Positions 24,093 to 34,306 of a stretch of DNA of 44,613 bases are shown in pieces (position 1 is the stretch's first letter; the number at the start of each line of letters is the position of its first letter). The notes beneath the pieces are model-generated. The model did not search any database and was not told where the DNA came from. It saw only the letters and a list, made by a program, of their open reading frames with translations. The position numbers were made by a program, and so were the translations under genes. The stretch covers positions 1 through 44,613 of the forward strand of contig JAOMBK010000002.1 of the NCBI GenBank assembly GCA_028344535.1. Direction: 5' to 3'. This DNA comes from Pseudomonadota bacterium. GTDB taxonomy: Bacteria > Pseudomonadota > Gammaproteobacteria > Magnimaribacterales > D2472.

Positions 24093-27000
24093 CTAATTAT
24101 CATTATTTAAATTAATTAGATCTATATTTCCACCAATAGCTACAGTATTTACTGTAATGACCCTCTCATCCATGAATTGCAGTAGATAATTTGGCCCTCC
24201 AGCTTTAAAACCTGAGCCTGAAAGATTCTTTCCTCCAAAAGGTTGTGTTTCAACTACAGCACCGACAATATCTCGATTGATATATATGTTTCCACTTGAG
24301 GTTTGCTTTGCAACGTTTAGAGCCTTTGCATCAATTCTGGTATGAATTCCAAAAGTAAGTGCAAAACCTTTTGCATTAATTTTTTTTAAAGAATCGATGA
24401 GGGTATCTTCAGAAAATGACATTACATGCAAAATAGGCCCAAACTGCTCTTCATTAGGCATAGAGTTTAATTCAAGCTCAATTAAAGTTGGTGCAAGCCA
24501 AGTGCCTTTTCTGGGTATAGGTTTGTTTGATGCTTGATACAAAGAGTGCCCATCAGATTCCATTTTGGTGAGATAAAGCTTTAGCTTTTTCATTGCATCA
24601 AAAGTAATAATTGGTCCAATATCTGTGTGGAGTTGATCTGGAGAACCGATCGTAAGATCATTCATGGCGCCTTTTAGCATTGAAAGAAGTTCTGAATAGA
24701 CTTCTTGATGGACAAGAAGTAGCCTTAAAGCTGAACATCTTTGACCAGAGGAATTAAAAGCTGAGCGCATAATATCATCGCAAGCCCTTTCTAATAAAGC
24801 GCTTGAATCCACAATCATTGCATTCAATCCCCCTGTTTCAGCAATTAAAGGGATGATTTTTCCGGGTTTTAAAGATAAATTTTTATGAATCTCTTTTGCA
24901 GTATGCAAAGAACCAGTAAAGGCCACTAAATCTATGGCTTGATTCAATATAATATTTTGGCCCAAATCACCACTCCCAAGGAATAAATGGAGTGCATCTT
25001 CTGGAAGCCCTTGTTCAAAAAATAGATTAATAACCTCAAAAGCAATAATTGGAGTATGCTCAGAAGGTTTAGAGATAACTGTATTACCACCAGCTAAAGC
25101 AGCTGCAATTTGTCCAATTGTAATTGCCAAAGGAAAATTCCACGGACTAATGCACAAAACTGTGCCTTTTGGACCATATTCCAAAATATTATCCTCTCCA
25201 GTTGGGCCTCTTTGAGAAACAGGCTGTAAATTTGTGGCTTGTAGAGAATAATATCGCAGGAAATCAACCGCCTCTCTGATTTCATCTAGGGCATCTTCAA
25301 GTGTTTTACCGGCTTCATGCATTAACAAATAGACAAACTTAGCTTGCTCATCCTCAAGCCTGTCTGCAACAGAAATTAGGATTTCATTTCTAGATTCTAT
25401 CGCGCAATTAGTCCATTGATCTGAGGGATGAATGCAATTGATTTCAATGGATTTAAAATCGCAGGTTTCTACAAAACCAATAGTTTTTTCATTGCATGTG
25501 GAAGTAATTTCAATAGGTAGATTTTTTAGAGGATTGTGCGGTGATATTGAATAAGCATGAAAACTCAATTCAGAAAATTTATTAACCTGGCTCATTAGGT
25601 TCTCAATGCAGTCCATCTCATTTAAATCAAATCCATGAGAGTTAAGGCGAGGGAGATATAAATTTCTTGGCAAAGGTAAATTCGAAATATCCAAATGATC
25701 TATCTGCTCCATAATTTTATTTGCTGGATTTTGAGCTAGCTCCATTGCTGGAATACTGTTATTTAAATATTTATTAATAAATGAGCTATTTGCTCCATTC
25801 TCTAAAAGCCTTCTAACCAAATATGGCAACAACTCTTTATGCCGACCTATAGGACAATAAATAGTTGTCTCTGGGAATCTCTTATAGGATTCTTCGCAGG
25901 CTGAATATAGCAACTCACCCATTCCATAAAGCCTTTGGAATTCTATCTTGCTATCAGCGCTTTCGCTAAGACTCATAAGAGAAGCAATTGAGTGAGCGTT
26001 ATGAGTTGCAAAACTGGCGTCCAGCCTTTCGCATTCAATAAGCCTCTTGGCTGTAACAAGATAATTAAGATCGGTAAGGTGTTTGTTGGTAAAAACAGGA
26101 TAACCATTAAGCCCTTTGACTTGAGCATTTTTAATTTCATAGTCCCAATAAGCCCCCTTCACAAGTCGCACATGCATCTTGTCTCGCTTTTTAGATAGGT
26201 TATCTAGCCAGTCAACGACAGCAAGCGATCGTTTGCCATAAGCTTGAACCGCTATGCCAAGTCTAGGCCATGATTTGATTGCAGGATCTAAAGCAAGAGT
26301 ATTAAATAAGTCTAGGCTTAAAGATAAGCGATCTTGCTCTTCTGCATCAATGGTTACAGCCACGCCCTTTCTTGCTGCCTCAACAACAAGATCTCTAAGC
26401 CTTGGAAGTAAGGCTTTAGCTACATTCTTACTATGTAGAGTGTCATACTGAGAATATAGTGCAGATAGCTTAATTGAGATTCCATTATTTAAACTCGCAT
26501 CATGATTAATCTCTGAAATTAATTGAATGGACTCCATGTAAGACTCAAAATACTTAATTGACTGCTCTTCGTTACGTGCTGCCTCTCCAAGCATGTCAAA
26601 AGAGCATGAATGAGTCTTTAGCCATTTTGATTCCTTAAGCTCTTCGATACTTTCTGCACAAACAAACTCTTTACTGAGGACTTGCATAGCTACCTGAACA
26701 GCCTCTCTGATGGAGGACTCTCCAATTTTCTTACCAAGCGCAATTAACCAATTATTGCTTACATGATTAGATGCTCGAAGAAATTCTTTTGAGAAAGTAA
26801 GACCCCAAGTTGCAGAATTAACTAGAAAACTCTCAGCCTTGCCTAAATGCTCGGACCACTTTGCCGAAGTAAGTTTTTCATTAATTAAAGCGTCTCTAGT
26901 TTTAGTATCTGGAATTCTCATCAATGATTCAGCCAAGCACATGAGAGCAATTCCCTCTGAGTTGGAGAGCCCATATTGCTCCATAAAAGCATCTAATTTT

Positions 27001-27149
27001 GTGCGTTGATTTTTATTGCTTCGACAATATTGAATGATTGATTGGGTGTGTTGAGCTATTTCTGGATCATCTAAAAAATATGATTCTCCAAGCAAGAACT
27101 TTGCCAGTTCCTGCTCATCGGCAAACTTACCCTCGCTATTAAAGAACAT
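24093..27149 (-). CDS. putA: Bifunctional proline dehydrogenase / 1-pyrroline-5-carboxylate dehydrogenase
   Basis: Oxidises proline to glutamate in two steps, with FAD and then NAD, feeding electrons to quinone. The proline dehydrogenase barrel is about residues 190-480, with HVRLVKGAYWDYEIK and ASFATHNAHSIAS. The P5C dehydrogenase domain is about 520-990, with ISPWNFPLAI, the general-base Glu in AETGG, the catalytic Cys near 805 in SSGQRCSALR, and PFGGKNLSGSG. At 1018 residues it is the shorter PutA form: there is no N-terminal ribbon-helix-helix DNA-binding domain, so it cannot repress its own gene as E. coli PutA does. The second TonB receptor follows downstream on the same strand. Confidence 0.97.
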   Translation of the reverse strand: MFFNSEGKFADEQELAKFLLGESYFLDDPEIAQHTQSIIQYCRSNKNQRTKLDAFMEQYGLSNSEGIALMCLAESLMRIPDTKTRDALINEKLTSAKWSEHLGKAESFLVNSATWGLTFSKEFLRASNHVSNNWLIALGKKIGESSIREAVQVAMQVLSKEFVCAESIEELKESKWLKTHSCSFDMLGEAARNEEQSIKYFESYMESIQLISEINHDASLNNGISIKLSALYSQYDTLHSKNVAKALLPRLRDLVVEAARKGVAVTIDAEEQDRLSLSLDLFNTLALDPAIKSWPRLGIAVQAYGKRSLAVVDWLDNLSKKRDKMHVRLVKGAYWDYEIKNAQVKGLNGYPVFTNKHLTDLNYLVTAKRLIECERLDASFATHNAHSIASLMSLSESADSKIEFQRLYGMGELLYSACEESYKRFPETTIYCPIGRHKELLPYLVRRLLENGANSSFINKYLNNSIPAMELAQNPANKIMEQIDHLDISNLPLPRNLYLPRLNSHGFDLNEMDCIENLMSQVNKFSELSFHAYSISPHNPLKNLPIEITSTCNEKTIGFVETCDFKSIEINCIHPSDQWTNCAIESRNEILISVADRLEDEQAKFVYLLMHEAGKTLEDALDEIREAVDFLRYYSLQATNLQPVSQRGPTGEDNILEYGPKGTVLCISPWNFPLAITIGQIAAALAGGNTVISKPSEHTPIIAFEVINLFFEQGLPEDALHLFLGSGDLGQNIILNQAIDLVAFTGSLHTAKEIHKNLSLKPGKIIPLIAETGGLNAMIVDSSALLERACDDIMRSAFNSSGQRCSALRLLLVHQEVYSELLSMLKGAMNDLTIGSPDQLHTDIGPIITFDAMKKLKLYLTKMESDGHSLYQASNKPIPRKGTWLAPTLIELELNSMPNEEQFGPILHVMSFSEDTLIDSLKKINAKGFALTFGIHTRIDAKALNVAKQTSSGNIYINRDIVGAVVETQPFGGKNLSGSGFKAGGPNYLLQFMDERVITVNTVAIGGNIDLINLNNDN

Positions 27150-27257
27150 AGATTTATCTTATCTAGTTCGAGCTGATATTGGCAAGAAGAAAATTATTGC
27201 TAATAAGGGGAATGAGATGAAGGTATAAAATTTAGATTTCTATAAGAAATCAAGCCC

Positions 27258-27500
27258 TTAGGCGAATTTTCGTTTTTTGTTTTTATAAAAAATGAGTTCT
27301 TGAATCCAATTACGTTTATTGGTTTCATACATTCTTGATTTTTCTTCAGAAAGAATAATTCTACCCCCATCCATGTCAACTCTTATAGAGTCTGTTTTCA
27401 TAACAGTTCCATCTGACAAATGAACTTCTCCAGTCATAATTCCAGCAGTATCTTCAGGATGAAGATCGGAAAAAATTTCAACTAATTCTTCTTTTTTCAT
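27258..27500 (-). CDS. Small hypothetical protein
   Basis: An 80-residue protein not recognised. It begins MKKEELVEIFSDLHPEDTAG and is strongly charged, with a basic tail (FYKNKKRKFA). The middle looks like short beta strands (GEVHLSDGTVMKTDSIRVDM). A 92-residue frame starting with TTG at 27536 is possible. I chose the ATG at 27500; its only ribosome-site-like GGAG lies about 14 bases upstream, which is far, so the true start is uncertain. It lies between putA and the ABC exporter genes on the same strand, with 82 bases to the permease gene. An AT-rich stem (GATTTC / GAAATC, 27235-27251) lies just after its stop. Confidence 0.55.
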   Translation of the reverse strand: MKKEELVEIFSDLHPEDTAGIMTGEVHLSDGTVMKTDSIRVDMDGGRIILSEEKSRMYETNKRNWIQELIFYKNKKRKFA

Positions 27501-27582
27501 ATTATTTATAGCAGCTCCAACTGATAACGTTGTCAATTATATACAAAAAATGTGTTTTAGGAAGGCAATTTTACGTAATAAT

Positions 27583-28671
27583 TTAAGAAGCTACTTTCTG
27601 CCAAACAAAGAACTTTGTGGCTATAAAAAAACTAAAAAATGCCCAAAAAACGATGCCAAAAAAATTAAAGTTAATCGCAAATAATGCCCCGCCATCATTT
27701 GCAATATTTCTCATTGTAGAAGCAATCACACTTAATGGTAACCCGCTAGCTATAGGCTGAATCAATCCTGGCAGATAAGAGATTGGAAAAAAAATACCAG
27801 ATAAGATCAATTGCGGAAAAGTAAATAGTAATACTAATGGACGGATTGACTCTTGCGTTTTCGCAAGACTGCCAAGAAAAAAGCCAACACACAAAAAAAT
27901 AAACGCGCCGAATAAAATTACACCATAAAGAGGTGCAAGCCCTCCAACTATATTAATTTTTAAGAGCCCTATTGCGAGACCTAGAATCACTGAAAGCTGA
28001 ATCATAATAATAAACATTCGTGCTAGAACAATTGAAATAATAAAATCCTTGGGTTGGATTGGGGTGACAAAGAGTCTTTTAAGAATTCCTCTTCTGCGAT
28101 ATTCAACAATATTGAATCCGCTCCCAGCGATGCAAAGATTCATCAGCATATATGCCAAAATTCCAGGAAGTAAAAAATCAATATATCTTTGAGGTCTAGA
28201 TTTAACATCTTCAAGCTGCAAAGAAAACATAGGCTCTATATTTCGAATATCCCTCTCAATAGAAAGAAGCACTGCCTCTAGAGAGTCCCTAATGGCGCCC
28301 ACTTGTCTAACTTGTGATGCATCAAGCAATAATCTCAGCGTTCCAGGATCTGGAAACTCATTAAAATTTTTAGGGATGATAATAATAGCCGTTTGATCTG
28401 CGGCAATTAATTCCTCTTTTAGTTCCAACTCTGAACCCTCTTTAATAAGAAAAGATTTTTCTTTTTTTACAAGTTCCACAAATTTTAATGAAAGTTCATT
28501 TTCGGACTGATTCACTAAACCTAATTTAGTGGGGGTGGGCTCACCACCAGAAAATAAAAAAATACAGGTAAAAATTAATGGAAAAAGCAAACTAAAGAAG
28601 AGCGACTGTCGATCTCGATAAAAGATCTTAATAAAGATAGAAGCTAAATGAATTTGTGGTTTAGTAAACAT
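27583..28671 (-). CDS. ABC-2 type transporter permease
   Basis: Membrane subunit of an ABC exporter, 362 residues. One N-terminal helix (SLFFSLLFPLIFTCIFLF) is followed by a large periplasmic segment of about 130 residues, then five or six C-terminal helices. This is the ABC-2 layout of the YhhJ/DrrB-like group. The cytoplasmic coupling region before the second helix bundle reads EYRRRGILKRLFVTPIQP, a hallmark of the group. It starts 3 bases after the stop of the ATPase gene, so the two form one transporter. Cargo is unknown; such pairs export drugs, lipids or polysaccharide precursors. Confidence 0.9.
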   Translation of the reverse strand: MFTKPQIHLASIFIKIFYRDRQSLFFSLLFPLIFTCIFLFSGGEPTPTKLGLVNQSENELSLKFVELVKKEKSFLIKEGSELELKEELIAADQTAIIIIPKNFNEFPDPGTLRLLLDASQVRQVGAIRDSLEAVLLSIERDIRNIEPMFSLQLEDVKSRPQRYIDFLLPGILAYMLMNLCIAGSGFNIVEYRRRGILKRLFVTPIQPKDFIISIVLARMFIIMIQLSVILGLAIGLLKINIVGGLAPLYGVILFGAFIFLCVGFFLGSLAKTQESIRPLVLLFTFPQLILSGIFFPISYLPGLIQPIASGLPLSVIASTMRNIANDGGALFAINFNFFGIVFWAFFSFFIATKFFVWQKVAS

Positions 28672-28674
28672 AAT

Positions 28675-29439
28675 TTAGTCTCTCAACCCATGTCCAGTGA
28701 GAGCCAAAAATACATCCTCAATATTTCCTTGCGTTGGTGTCTCGTGTGGGTCTGGAGCAAAGTCTAAGATAAGTTGTTGTGGAGTATCTTGAGCAATAAT
28801 CGAACCTTTATCCATAATTGCAATCCTGTTACAAAGATATTCAGCCTCTTCCATATTGTGGGTTGTTAAGACGATGGTCATACCCTCCTCGTTCAATTCT
28901 TTAACTAAATTCCAGAGATTTCTTTTTGCTTGAGGATCTAGTCCAGTGGTTGGCTCATCAAGAAACAATATTTTTGGATTATTAACCAAAGCACAAGCTA
29001 TAGAGAATCTTTGTTTTTGTCCGCCAGATAAGTCATCAGGCAAAGCATGTATTTTGTTTTCTAAATCTACCTTTGCAAGCAAAGCCCTGGGATCAATTGA
29101 TACAGAGTAAAGATTTGCAAAAAGAATTAAGAGATCAGATAAATTCAATCTATCAAAATATTCATTCGATTGTAGTTGCACCCCGATTATTTTTTTGACT
29201 TCATAGGGATCATTTTTAACATCAATATTGTCAACAGAAACCTCTCCATTATCAATTGCACTCAATCCCTCAAGCATCTCCAATGTTGAAGTTTTACCAG
29301 CACCATTTGGGCCTAATAAGCCAAAGATTTCACCAGCATTAATATTAAGATTTATAGCATTTACAGCTGCAAAAGTTTTTCCTGGGTTCTCTGGATTTGG
29401 ATAATGCTTCTCAAGGTTGATTGCTTTTATAATTGACAT
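28675..29439 (-). CDS. ABC transporter ATP-binding protein
   Basis: ATPase subunit of the ABC-2 exporter with the permease encoded next to it. Walker A is GPNGAGKTS (about residues 43-51), the Q-loop is VQLQSNEYF, the signature is LSGGQKQR, Walker B is ILFLDEPTTGLD, and the switch His is in TTHNMEEAE. The 254-residue length without a long C-terminal extension fits the CcmA/DrrA-like group. There is no clear ribosome-binding site before the ATG. The TPR-sulfotransferase gene lies 63 bases upstream on the same strand, so the three may be one unit. Confidence 0.94.
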   Translation of the reverse strand: MSIIKAINLEKHYPNPENPGKTFAAVNAINLNINAGEIFGLLGPNGAGKTSTLEMLEGLSAIDNGEVSVDNIDVKNDPYEVKKIIGVQLQSNEYFDRLNLSDLLILFANLYSVSIDPRALLAKVDLENKIHALPDDLSGGQKQRFSIACALVNNPKILFLDEPTTGLDPQAKRNLWNLVKELNEEGMTIVLTTHNMEEAEYLCNRIAIMDKGSIIAQDTPQQLILDFAPDPHETPTQGNIEDVFLALTGHGLRD

Positions 29440-29502
29440 GAATTTTTTTATTTTATTAATAGGAGATGAATTGCCATCTGCGAAAAATTATTTATATGCA
29501 CT

Positions 29503-31530
29503 TTACTTAATTAGGGCAATATCCTCTGGATGAAGAAGGTCTTCACCAATGCTTTCTATAAATGGTTTTAAATTTTTAGCATAAGGCTTCCATCGACCCA
29601 TGCCCTTTTTATTAATTGGCTGTCTAACCTGTTCTGAGCTAGCAGTTCTAACAGATCTATCAGTTTCATAGAATGATATGCAATCCTCTTCAAATGGTAA
29701 ATCAAGAAAATCCAACATTCTTTTAACTTGACCTTCAAGATCCTCGATGACATCTTCATTGTTAACTCTTAATATCTTATTTGGTAATACTTTATCCCAA
29801 TGATCCATAAGCTTTACATAGCTCTTGTAATAACTGCCTGCCTCAGCCAAACCATATGAAAATTCCTGCCCTTGAGCGAATAATTGCTTAAACATGCTAA
29901 AGCAGCAATCTAATGGATATCTTCTTGCATCAATAATTTTTGCATTTGGCATAATCAAGTGAATTAATCCTATGTGCCTAAAGTTGTTAGGCATCTTGTC
30001 GGTAAACATAGGCGCGTCTTTTCTATGCATTCGAGTGTCTTCAATAAATTGTTTTCCGAAGTCCTCTCTTTGCATCTGTGTTAATGAGCCCATGCTCTTT
30101 GGGTAGTTTCCTAACTTACCATAAATATCATCACCTCTAAGGCTTTGAGCTATCGATAAGATATTTGGAAGCTCTAAGGTTCCATCGATCATTGAATGGG
30201 AGGCAAGAATTTGCTCAATAAGTGTTGAGCCCGCCCTCGGAAGACCTAAAATAAAAATTGGATCTTTTGTTTCGTGCCCTCCGCTACCTATGCTTTTAAA
30301 GAATTCTTCATCACAGATATCTATCTGTGCTTGCAGTTCGGCATCCATTCTTTCAATAGAATATTTGCTTTGATCATTTTTAATTTTGTTGCCTTGTTGT
30401 AAATGAAAAAAAGCTTCATCAAACTCACCGATAACTTCACAGCCTTGAGCTAGAGCAAAATGAAAATAAGCCTTATCCCTTAATGATAAATCAACTCTTT
30501 TCACTTGATCTCTCATGCTATTTAACTCATCTGATGTAAAAGAATAGGTTTTTAGGTTTGCAAGTGAGAAGAATGCTTCGCCATGATCTGGTTTGATTTT
30601 GTAAGCATTTTGATAACTATTGATTGCTTGGTTTGTTTTTCCAAGAGTTTTTTGAGCATGACCTTTCGATGTATGTGTACTGAAATTATATGGATTATTA
30701 TTAAGAATATCATCGAACATTGTGATTGCTTGCTGGTGATCACCGTTTTGCATCATTTCACTAGCTTTTTGAGCTTGATAGACAGGGTTATCAGGATATT
30801 GATCGCAAAGAATATTGACTTGCTCCATGGTTTTAGCAAATTTTTGTTTTTTTCTAAGAACGGCAGCATATTGCATTCTAAGATCGCCATCATTTGGTTT
30901 GAATTCCACTGCTTTTTCTAGCAAAAATTCTGCATCATCAAAATAACCCAAGCGATTGGCAATTTCGGATAAGAGTGACATTGCATAGGTATGAGTCGGG
31001 TTCTTTTTTAGAAAAGCCCTGCACTGTCTCTCAGCCAATCCCAATCTACCTTCATTCAGTATCTGATCAATATATAGCAATGCAGGAGGTAGAGATTGAA
31101 GCTTTTCAATTTGTTGCTTGGCATGGTCAGCAGCAGGTTGATTTTTATTTTTAATAAAATATTGATAAAGGAGGTTCCATGAGGAAAGCAATGCTGGGTT
31201 AAGCTCGCAGGCTTGCCTGTAATTAATTGCAGCTTTTTCTTCGTTTCCCATATCTCTATTTATATGGCCAAGCTCTTGATAAGCTCTACCCATATCTGGA
31301 GCATTGAGCAACAAGGACTCAATATATTTATGTGAGTCGTCAAATCTTTTTAAATATCTAGAGGAAACAGAGGCAAGATATAAAGCATCTATATTGTCAG
31401 GATGATTCTTAAGAATAATTTCAAATAGAACGAGTGCATCCTCAAACCTATTTTCCTTGACGGCCTGCGTAGCCTCGCTTAAATCTACTGATAAAGTTGG
31501 ATCATTGATATTGGGTTTATCTTCTTTCAT
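29503..31530 (-). CDS. TPR-repeat sulfotransferase
   Basis: Transfers sulfate from PAPS to an unknown acceptor. Residues 14 to about 390 hold around eight to ten tetratricopeptide repeats (for example EDALVLFEIILKNHPDN and EEKAAINYRQACELNP), a protein-binding scaffold. The sulfotransferase domain covers about 424-660: the 5'-phosphosulfate loop is LPRAGSTL (430-437) and the 3'-phosphate strand region is DARRYPLDCCFSMF (from about 534). This order is common in marine gammaproteobacteria and resembles tyrosyl-protein sulfotransferases at the active site. There is no signal peptide, so it acts in the cytoplasm. It sits between a TonB receptor gene and an ABC exporter on the same strand. Confidence 0.93.
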   Translation of the reverse strand: MKEDKPNINDPTLSVDLSEATQAVKENRFEDALVLFEIILKNHPDNIDALYLASVSSRYLKRFDDSHKYIESLLLNAPDMGRAYQELGHINRDMGNEEKAAINYRQACELNPALLSSWNLLYQYFIKNKNQPAADHAKQQIEKLQSLPPALLYIDQILNEGRLGLAERQCRAFLKKNPTHTYAMSLLSEIANRLGYFDDAEFLLEKAVEFKPNDGDLRMQYAAVLRKKQKFAKTMEQVNILCDQYPDNPVYQAQKASEMMQNGDHQQAITMFDDILNNNPYNFSTHTSKGHAQKTLGKTNQAINSYQNAYKIKPDHGEAFFSLANLKTYSFTSDELNSMRDQVKRVDLSLRDKAYFHFALAQGCEVIGEFDEAFFHLQQGNKIKNDQSKYSIERMDAELQAQIDICDEEFFKSIGSGGHETKDPIFILGLPRAGSTLIEQILASHSMIDGTLELPNILSIAQSLRGDDIYGKLGNYPKSMGSLTQMQREDFGKQFIEDTRMHRKDAPMFTDKMPNNFRHIGLIHLIMPNAKIIDARRYPLDCCFSMFKQLFAQGQEFSYGLAEAGSYYKSYVKLMDHWDKVLPNKILRVNNEDVIEDLEGQVKRMLDFLDLPFEEDCISFYETDRSVRTASSEQVRQPINKKGMGRWKPYAKNLKPFIESIGEDLLHPEDIALIK

Positions 31531-31575
31531 TTTTTTATAATTTTAACAAAGATAATAGATAATATTTCTTATGAA

Positions 31576-31607
31576 AGTAAAAAGGGAGCTTGCGCTCCCC
31601 TTTTACT
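31576..31607 (-). terminator. Terminator of the third TonB receptor
   Basis: Stem AGTAAAA-A-GGGAGC / GCTCCC-C-TTTTACT with one internal mismatch and loop TTGC, 17 bases past the receptor stop on the minus strand. A- and T-rich flanks suit intrinsic termination. It separates the receptor from the sulfotransferase gene. Confidence 0.75.
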
Positions 31608-31623
31608 TTTTATAAAACTAGAA

Positions 31624-34230
31624 CTAGTCGTTAAAATACCTTTTAAATCTTAGCCCTACAGTAGTCGGTCTAATAATACCCACACGTTGTCTATCAAAGA
31701 CAAAGGTATTATTTATTTCAGCCCTTTCATCAGTTATGTTATCAATATAGGCTTCAGCTAACCAATTGTCATTGGTAACTCCCCATCGAACATTCATAAA
31801 GCTATAACTATCTTGTAAAGCTTTATTTGGTTCCATAACATCGGAATAACTATCATCTGACCATGTGAGTTGAGCTTGGAAATGTCCAGTATTACCAGCC
31901 ACCATGTCCCATTCTTTTCTAACACTCAAATTCCCTTGCATTCCAGGAGCAAAGGCAAGATCTGATCCAACGACCACATCAGTAGTTGGAACTAAGCTTT
32001 TGGTAATCTCTGTATCTAATATTGAAAAAGCACCAGACCAAACCCAGCCATCTAAATCAGGGACATAAGTAAAGTCTCCTTCAACACCTCTAATCTCAGC
32101 ATCGGCCGCGTTATCAGAGAAGAATAAGTTAACAATACTTGGGTCAAATACAGTTGACTGAAGACCTGTTACATCAACAGCAAAGGCACTACCGTTAAAC
32201 CTAAGTCGACCATCAGCAAGGAGAGCTTTCCATCCAAACTCATAGTTTGTAACCTCATCAGATTTTACTTCAGGTTTAACTGAATATGTCCCAGCTGCAT
32301 TAGACGCACCTACCGGTCTGTTTAATAGGCCTGGTCTAAAACCTTCAGACCAAGTGACATAATACATAATGTCTTCAGATGGATTCCACGAATAGGTTAT
32401 TTTTCCAATCGTACCATCACTTTTAGCCTTATCTGGATAACCATTTGCATTTCCTGGTGCATATTGAGCTGATAAATTAGATCCAAATTGTTGGGTATCA
32501 GGGGCACCAAATCCATTATAGAAGGATGAGTTAGCACTACCTTCAAAGTCAACCTCTATGTCATACCATCTAACGCCCACGGTAAGCTCAGATGTTTCTG
32601 ACGTATCAAAACTTAACTCACCAAATACACCCTGTTGTTTATCCGTTCTCTTAATATCGTTAAAGAAAATTACCGGCTCACTGAATGGTCCAGCCGAGAA
32701 CCAACCTGGACTTGCGTTGTTGATTGATCCAGTAACGGATGTGTCTGTTAAAGCATAGTTTGCAGCATAAGTAATGTCATTATCTACAGAACTTGGATAT
32801 GTAAATAAGTTTAACTCTGTTAGCTCTAAGTCACTGAAAAATACACCGGCTGTAAGGCTAGTAGTATCATTTATTGGAGCATTAATACGGAATTCATGGG
32901 TTGTGACTTCAGTATTTGTTGTTGAATCAACTAGCAAGTTTGGTGCGCCACAGGTTCCAGTTGGAACATTTCCAGGAGCGTTAGATGTATAAGTTACATA
33001 ATAGTCACAAATGTAATATGGAAGATACTGTCCTACAAAAAGATAGTCAGTGTAATCTACATCCTGATCTGTTGTTCTATCTGTATAAGCACCTGTATAA
33101 AGAACTTCAAGATCACCAATTGAACCCTTAAGAGTAAGACTCATGTTGTCAAATTCATCTTCTATAGTGTCATTAGTATATCTTTGAATTTCCAAGTCAC
33201 CCAAAGTAGGATCGACAAAAAATACACCATCAGCATCAATAGTTTGATTAGCAACAGTAGCTAGAACATCCCAATTATCATTAATCTCATGAGCGATACT
33301 TGCTCTAAAGCCTGTGTAATCAACTGGGTTAGCATCTTCTTCAACATGTGCAAGTGCACTTAAAAGTGTAGCGCCTGAAAGATCAGCACCCGCCTGAAAA
33401 CCAGCTCTTGATGAAGAAACAGGAAGACCATTTTGTCTTACAGTTCCAGCCTTTCTGAAACGTGCTGATTGAGCAGCAGTAAGCGTTCCTCCAACTTGAT
33501 CAATGTAACCACCTCTTCTATCACTGTAAGCTACAAATCTCATAGCAGTAGAATCACCTAAAGGAATATTTGAGACATATTCAAATTTACTACCATTATC
33601 ACCATCAGGCATAGCCCTAGCTTCAAGCTCTAGACTGCTTGATGATTCACCTATTACAGGTTTGTTAGTAATCATGCGAACAACACCAGCTTGTGAGCTA
33701 GCGCCAAATAAAGTTCCTTGTGGCCCAGATAGAACCTCAACACGCCCAACATCTGCAGCATACACATCTAAGTTTCTTCCTGGCTGACCTAATGGTTGCT
33801 CATCTAGATAAAAAGCAACATTAGGAGCTAAACCTGCAACACCTGCAGTAGTTAAGTTGGGGGTAGTAGAAGCAAGGCCTCTAATATATATAGTGCTTTG
33901 ACCAGGACCTGATCCGCCAGCGGTAACACCTGGTAATTGCATTAAGTAATCTTCGAATACATTTATTCCTTTTTGCTCAAGGGACTCCTCAGTGAGAGCA
34001 TTAACGGAAAGAGGAACATCTTGCAGTCCTTCAGCCTTTTTCCTAGAGGTAACAACAACCTCTTCAATGGTTGCTTGAGATTGAGCTGATATATATCCAC
34101 TGTAAGCAGAGGCATTAATAATTGCCAATGCGGAAATGGCAGAAACAATCCTGCCAAAGAATTTGTCAATGGTCTTTTTGTTAAAAAGTTCTTTAAGGTT
34201 TTTTGTATTACTTTTAATAGTATTTATCAT
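31624..34230 (-). CDS. TonB-dependent outer-membrane receptor
   Basis: Outer-membrane receptor of 868 residues. The precursor has an unusually long basic N-terminal region of about 28 residues before the hydrophobic core (IVSAISALAIINASAYSGYI), then the TonB box IEEVVVTSRKKAEG and a typical plug (SVNALTEESLEQKGINVFED, VEVLSGPQGTLFGASSQAGV). The barrel ends TVGLRFKRYFND, where the usual terminal Phe is followed by Asn-Asp. The plug type is that of FyuA/IroN-like and sphingomonad-type receptors; the ligand is unknown. A run of G (GGGGGGGAACC) precedes the ATG. The gene is divergent from the BCCT transporter, and the shared 186-base gap holds a repeated motif array. Confidence 0.95.
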   Translation of the reverse strand: MINTIKSNTKNLKELFNKKTIDKFFGRIVSAISALAIINASAYSGYISAQSQATIEEVVVTSRKKAEGLQDVPLSVNALTEESLEQKGINVFEDYLMQLPGVTAGGSGPGQSTIYIRGLASTTPNLTTAGVAGLAPNVAFYLDEQPLGQPGRNLDVYAADVGRVEVLSGPQGTLFGASSQAGVVRMITNKPVIGESSSSLELEARAMPDGDNGSKFEYVSNIPLGDSTAMRFVAYSDRRGGYIDQVGGTLTAAQSARFRKAGTVRQNGLPVSSSRAGFQAGADLSGATLLSALAHVEEDANPVDYTGFRASIAHEINDNWDVLATVANQTIDADGVFFVDPTLGDLEIQRYTNDTIEDEFDNMSLTLKGSIGDLEVLYTGAYTDRTTDQDVDYTDYLFVGQYLPYYICDYYVTYTSNAPGNVPTGTCGAPNLLVDSTTNTEVTTHEFRINAPINDTTSLTAGVFFSDLELTELNLFTYPSSVDNDITYAANYALTDTSVTGSINNASPGWFSAGPFSEPVIFFNDIKRTDKQQGVFGELSFDTSETSELTVGVRWYDIEVDFEGSANSSFYNGFGAPDTQQFGSNLSAQYAPGNANGYPDKAKSDGTIGKITYSWNPSEDIMYYVTWSEGFRPGLLNRPVGASNAAGTYSVKPEVKSDEVTNYEFGWKALLADGRLRFNGSAFAVDVTGLQSTVFDPSIVNLFFSDNAADAEIRGVEGDFTYVPDLDGWVWSGAFSILDTEITKSLVPTTDVVVGSDLAFAPGMQGNLSVRKEWDMVAGNTGHFQAQLTWSDDSYSDVMEPNKALQDSYSFMNVRWGVTNDNWLAEAYIDNITDERAEINNTFVFDRQRVGIIRPTTVGLRFKRYFND

Positions 34231-34306
34231 GGTTCCCCCCCGGGATAAATTTTTATTTAGTGTTGATTTCCAGATTGAAAGAGGTCATAGAACCTACTTC
34301 CATAAT

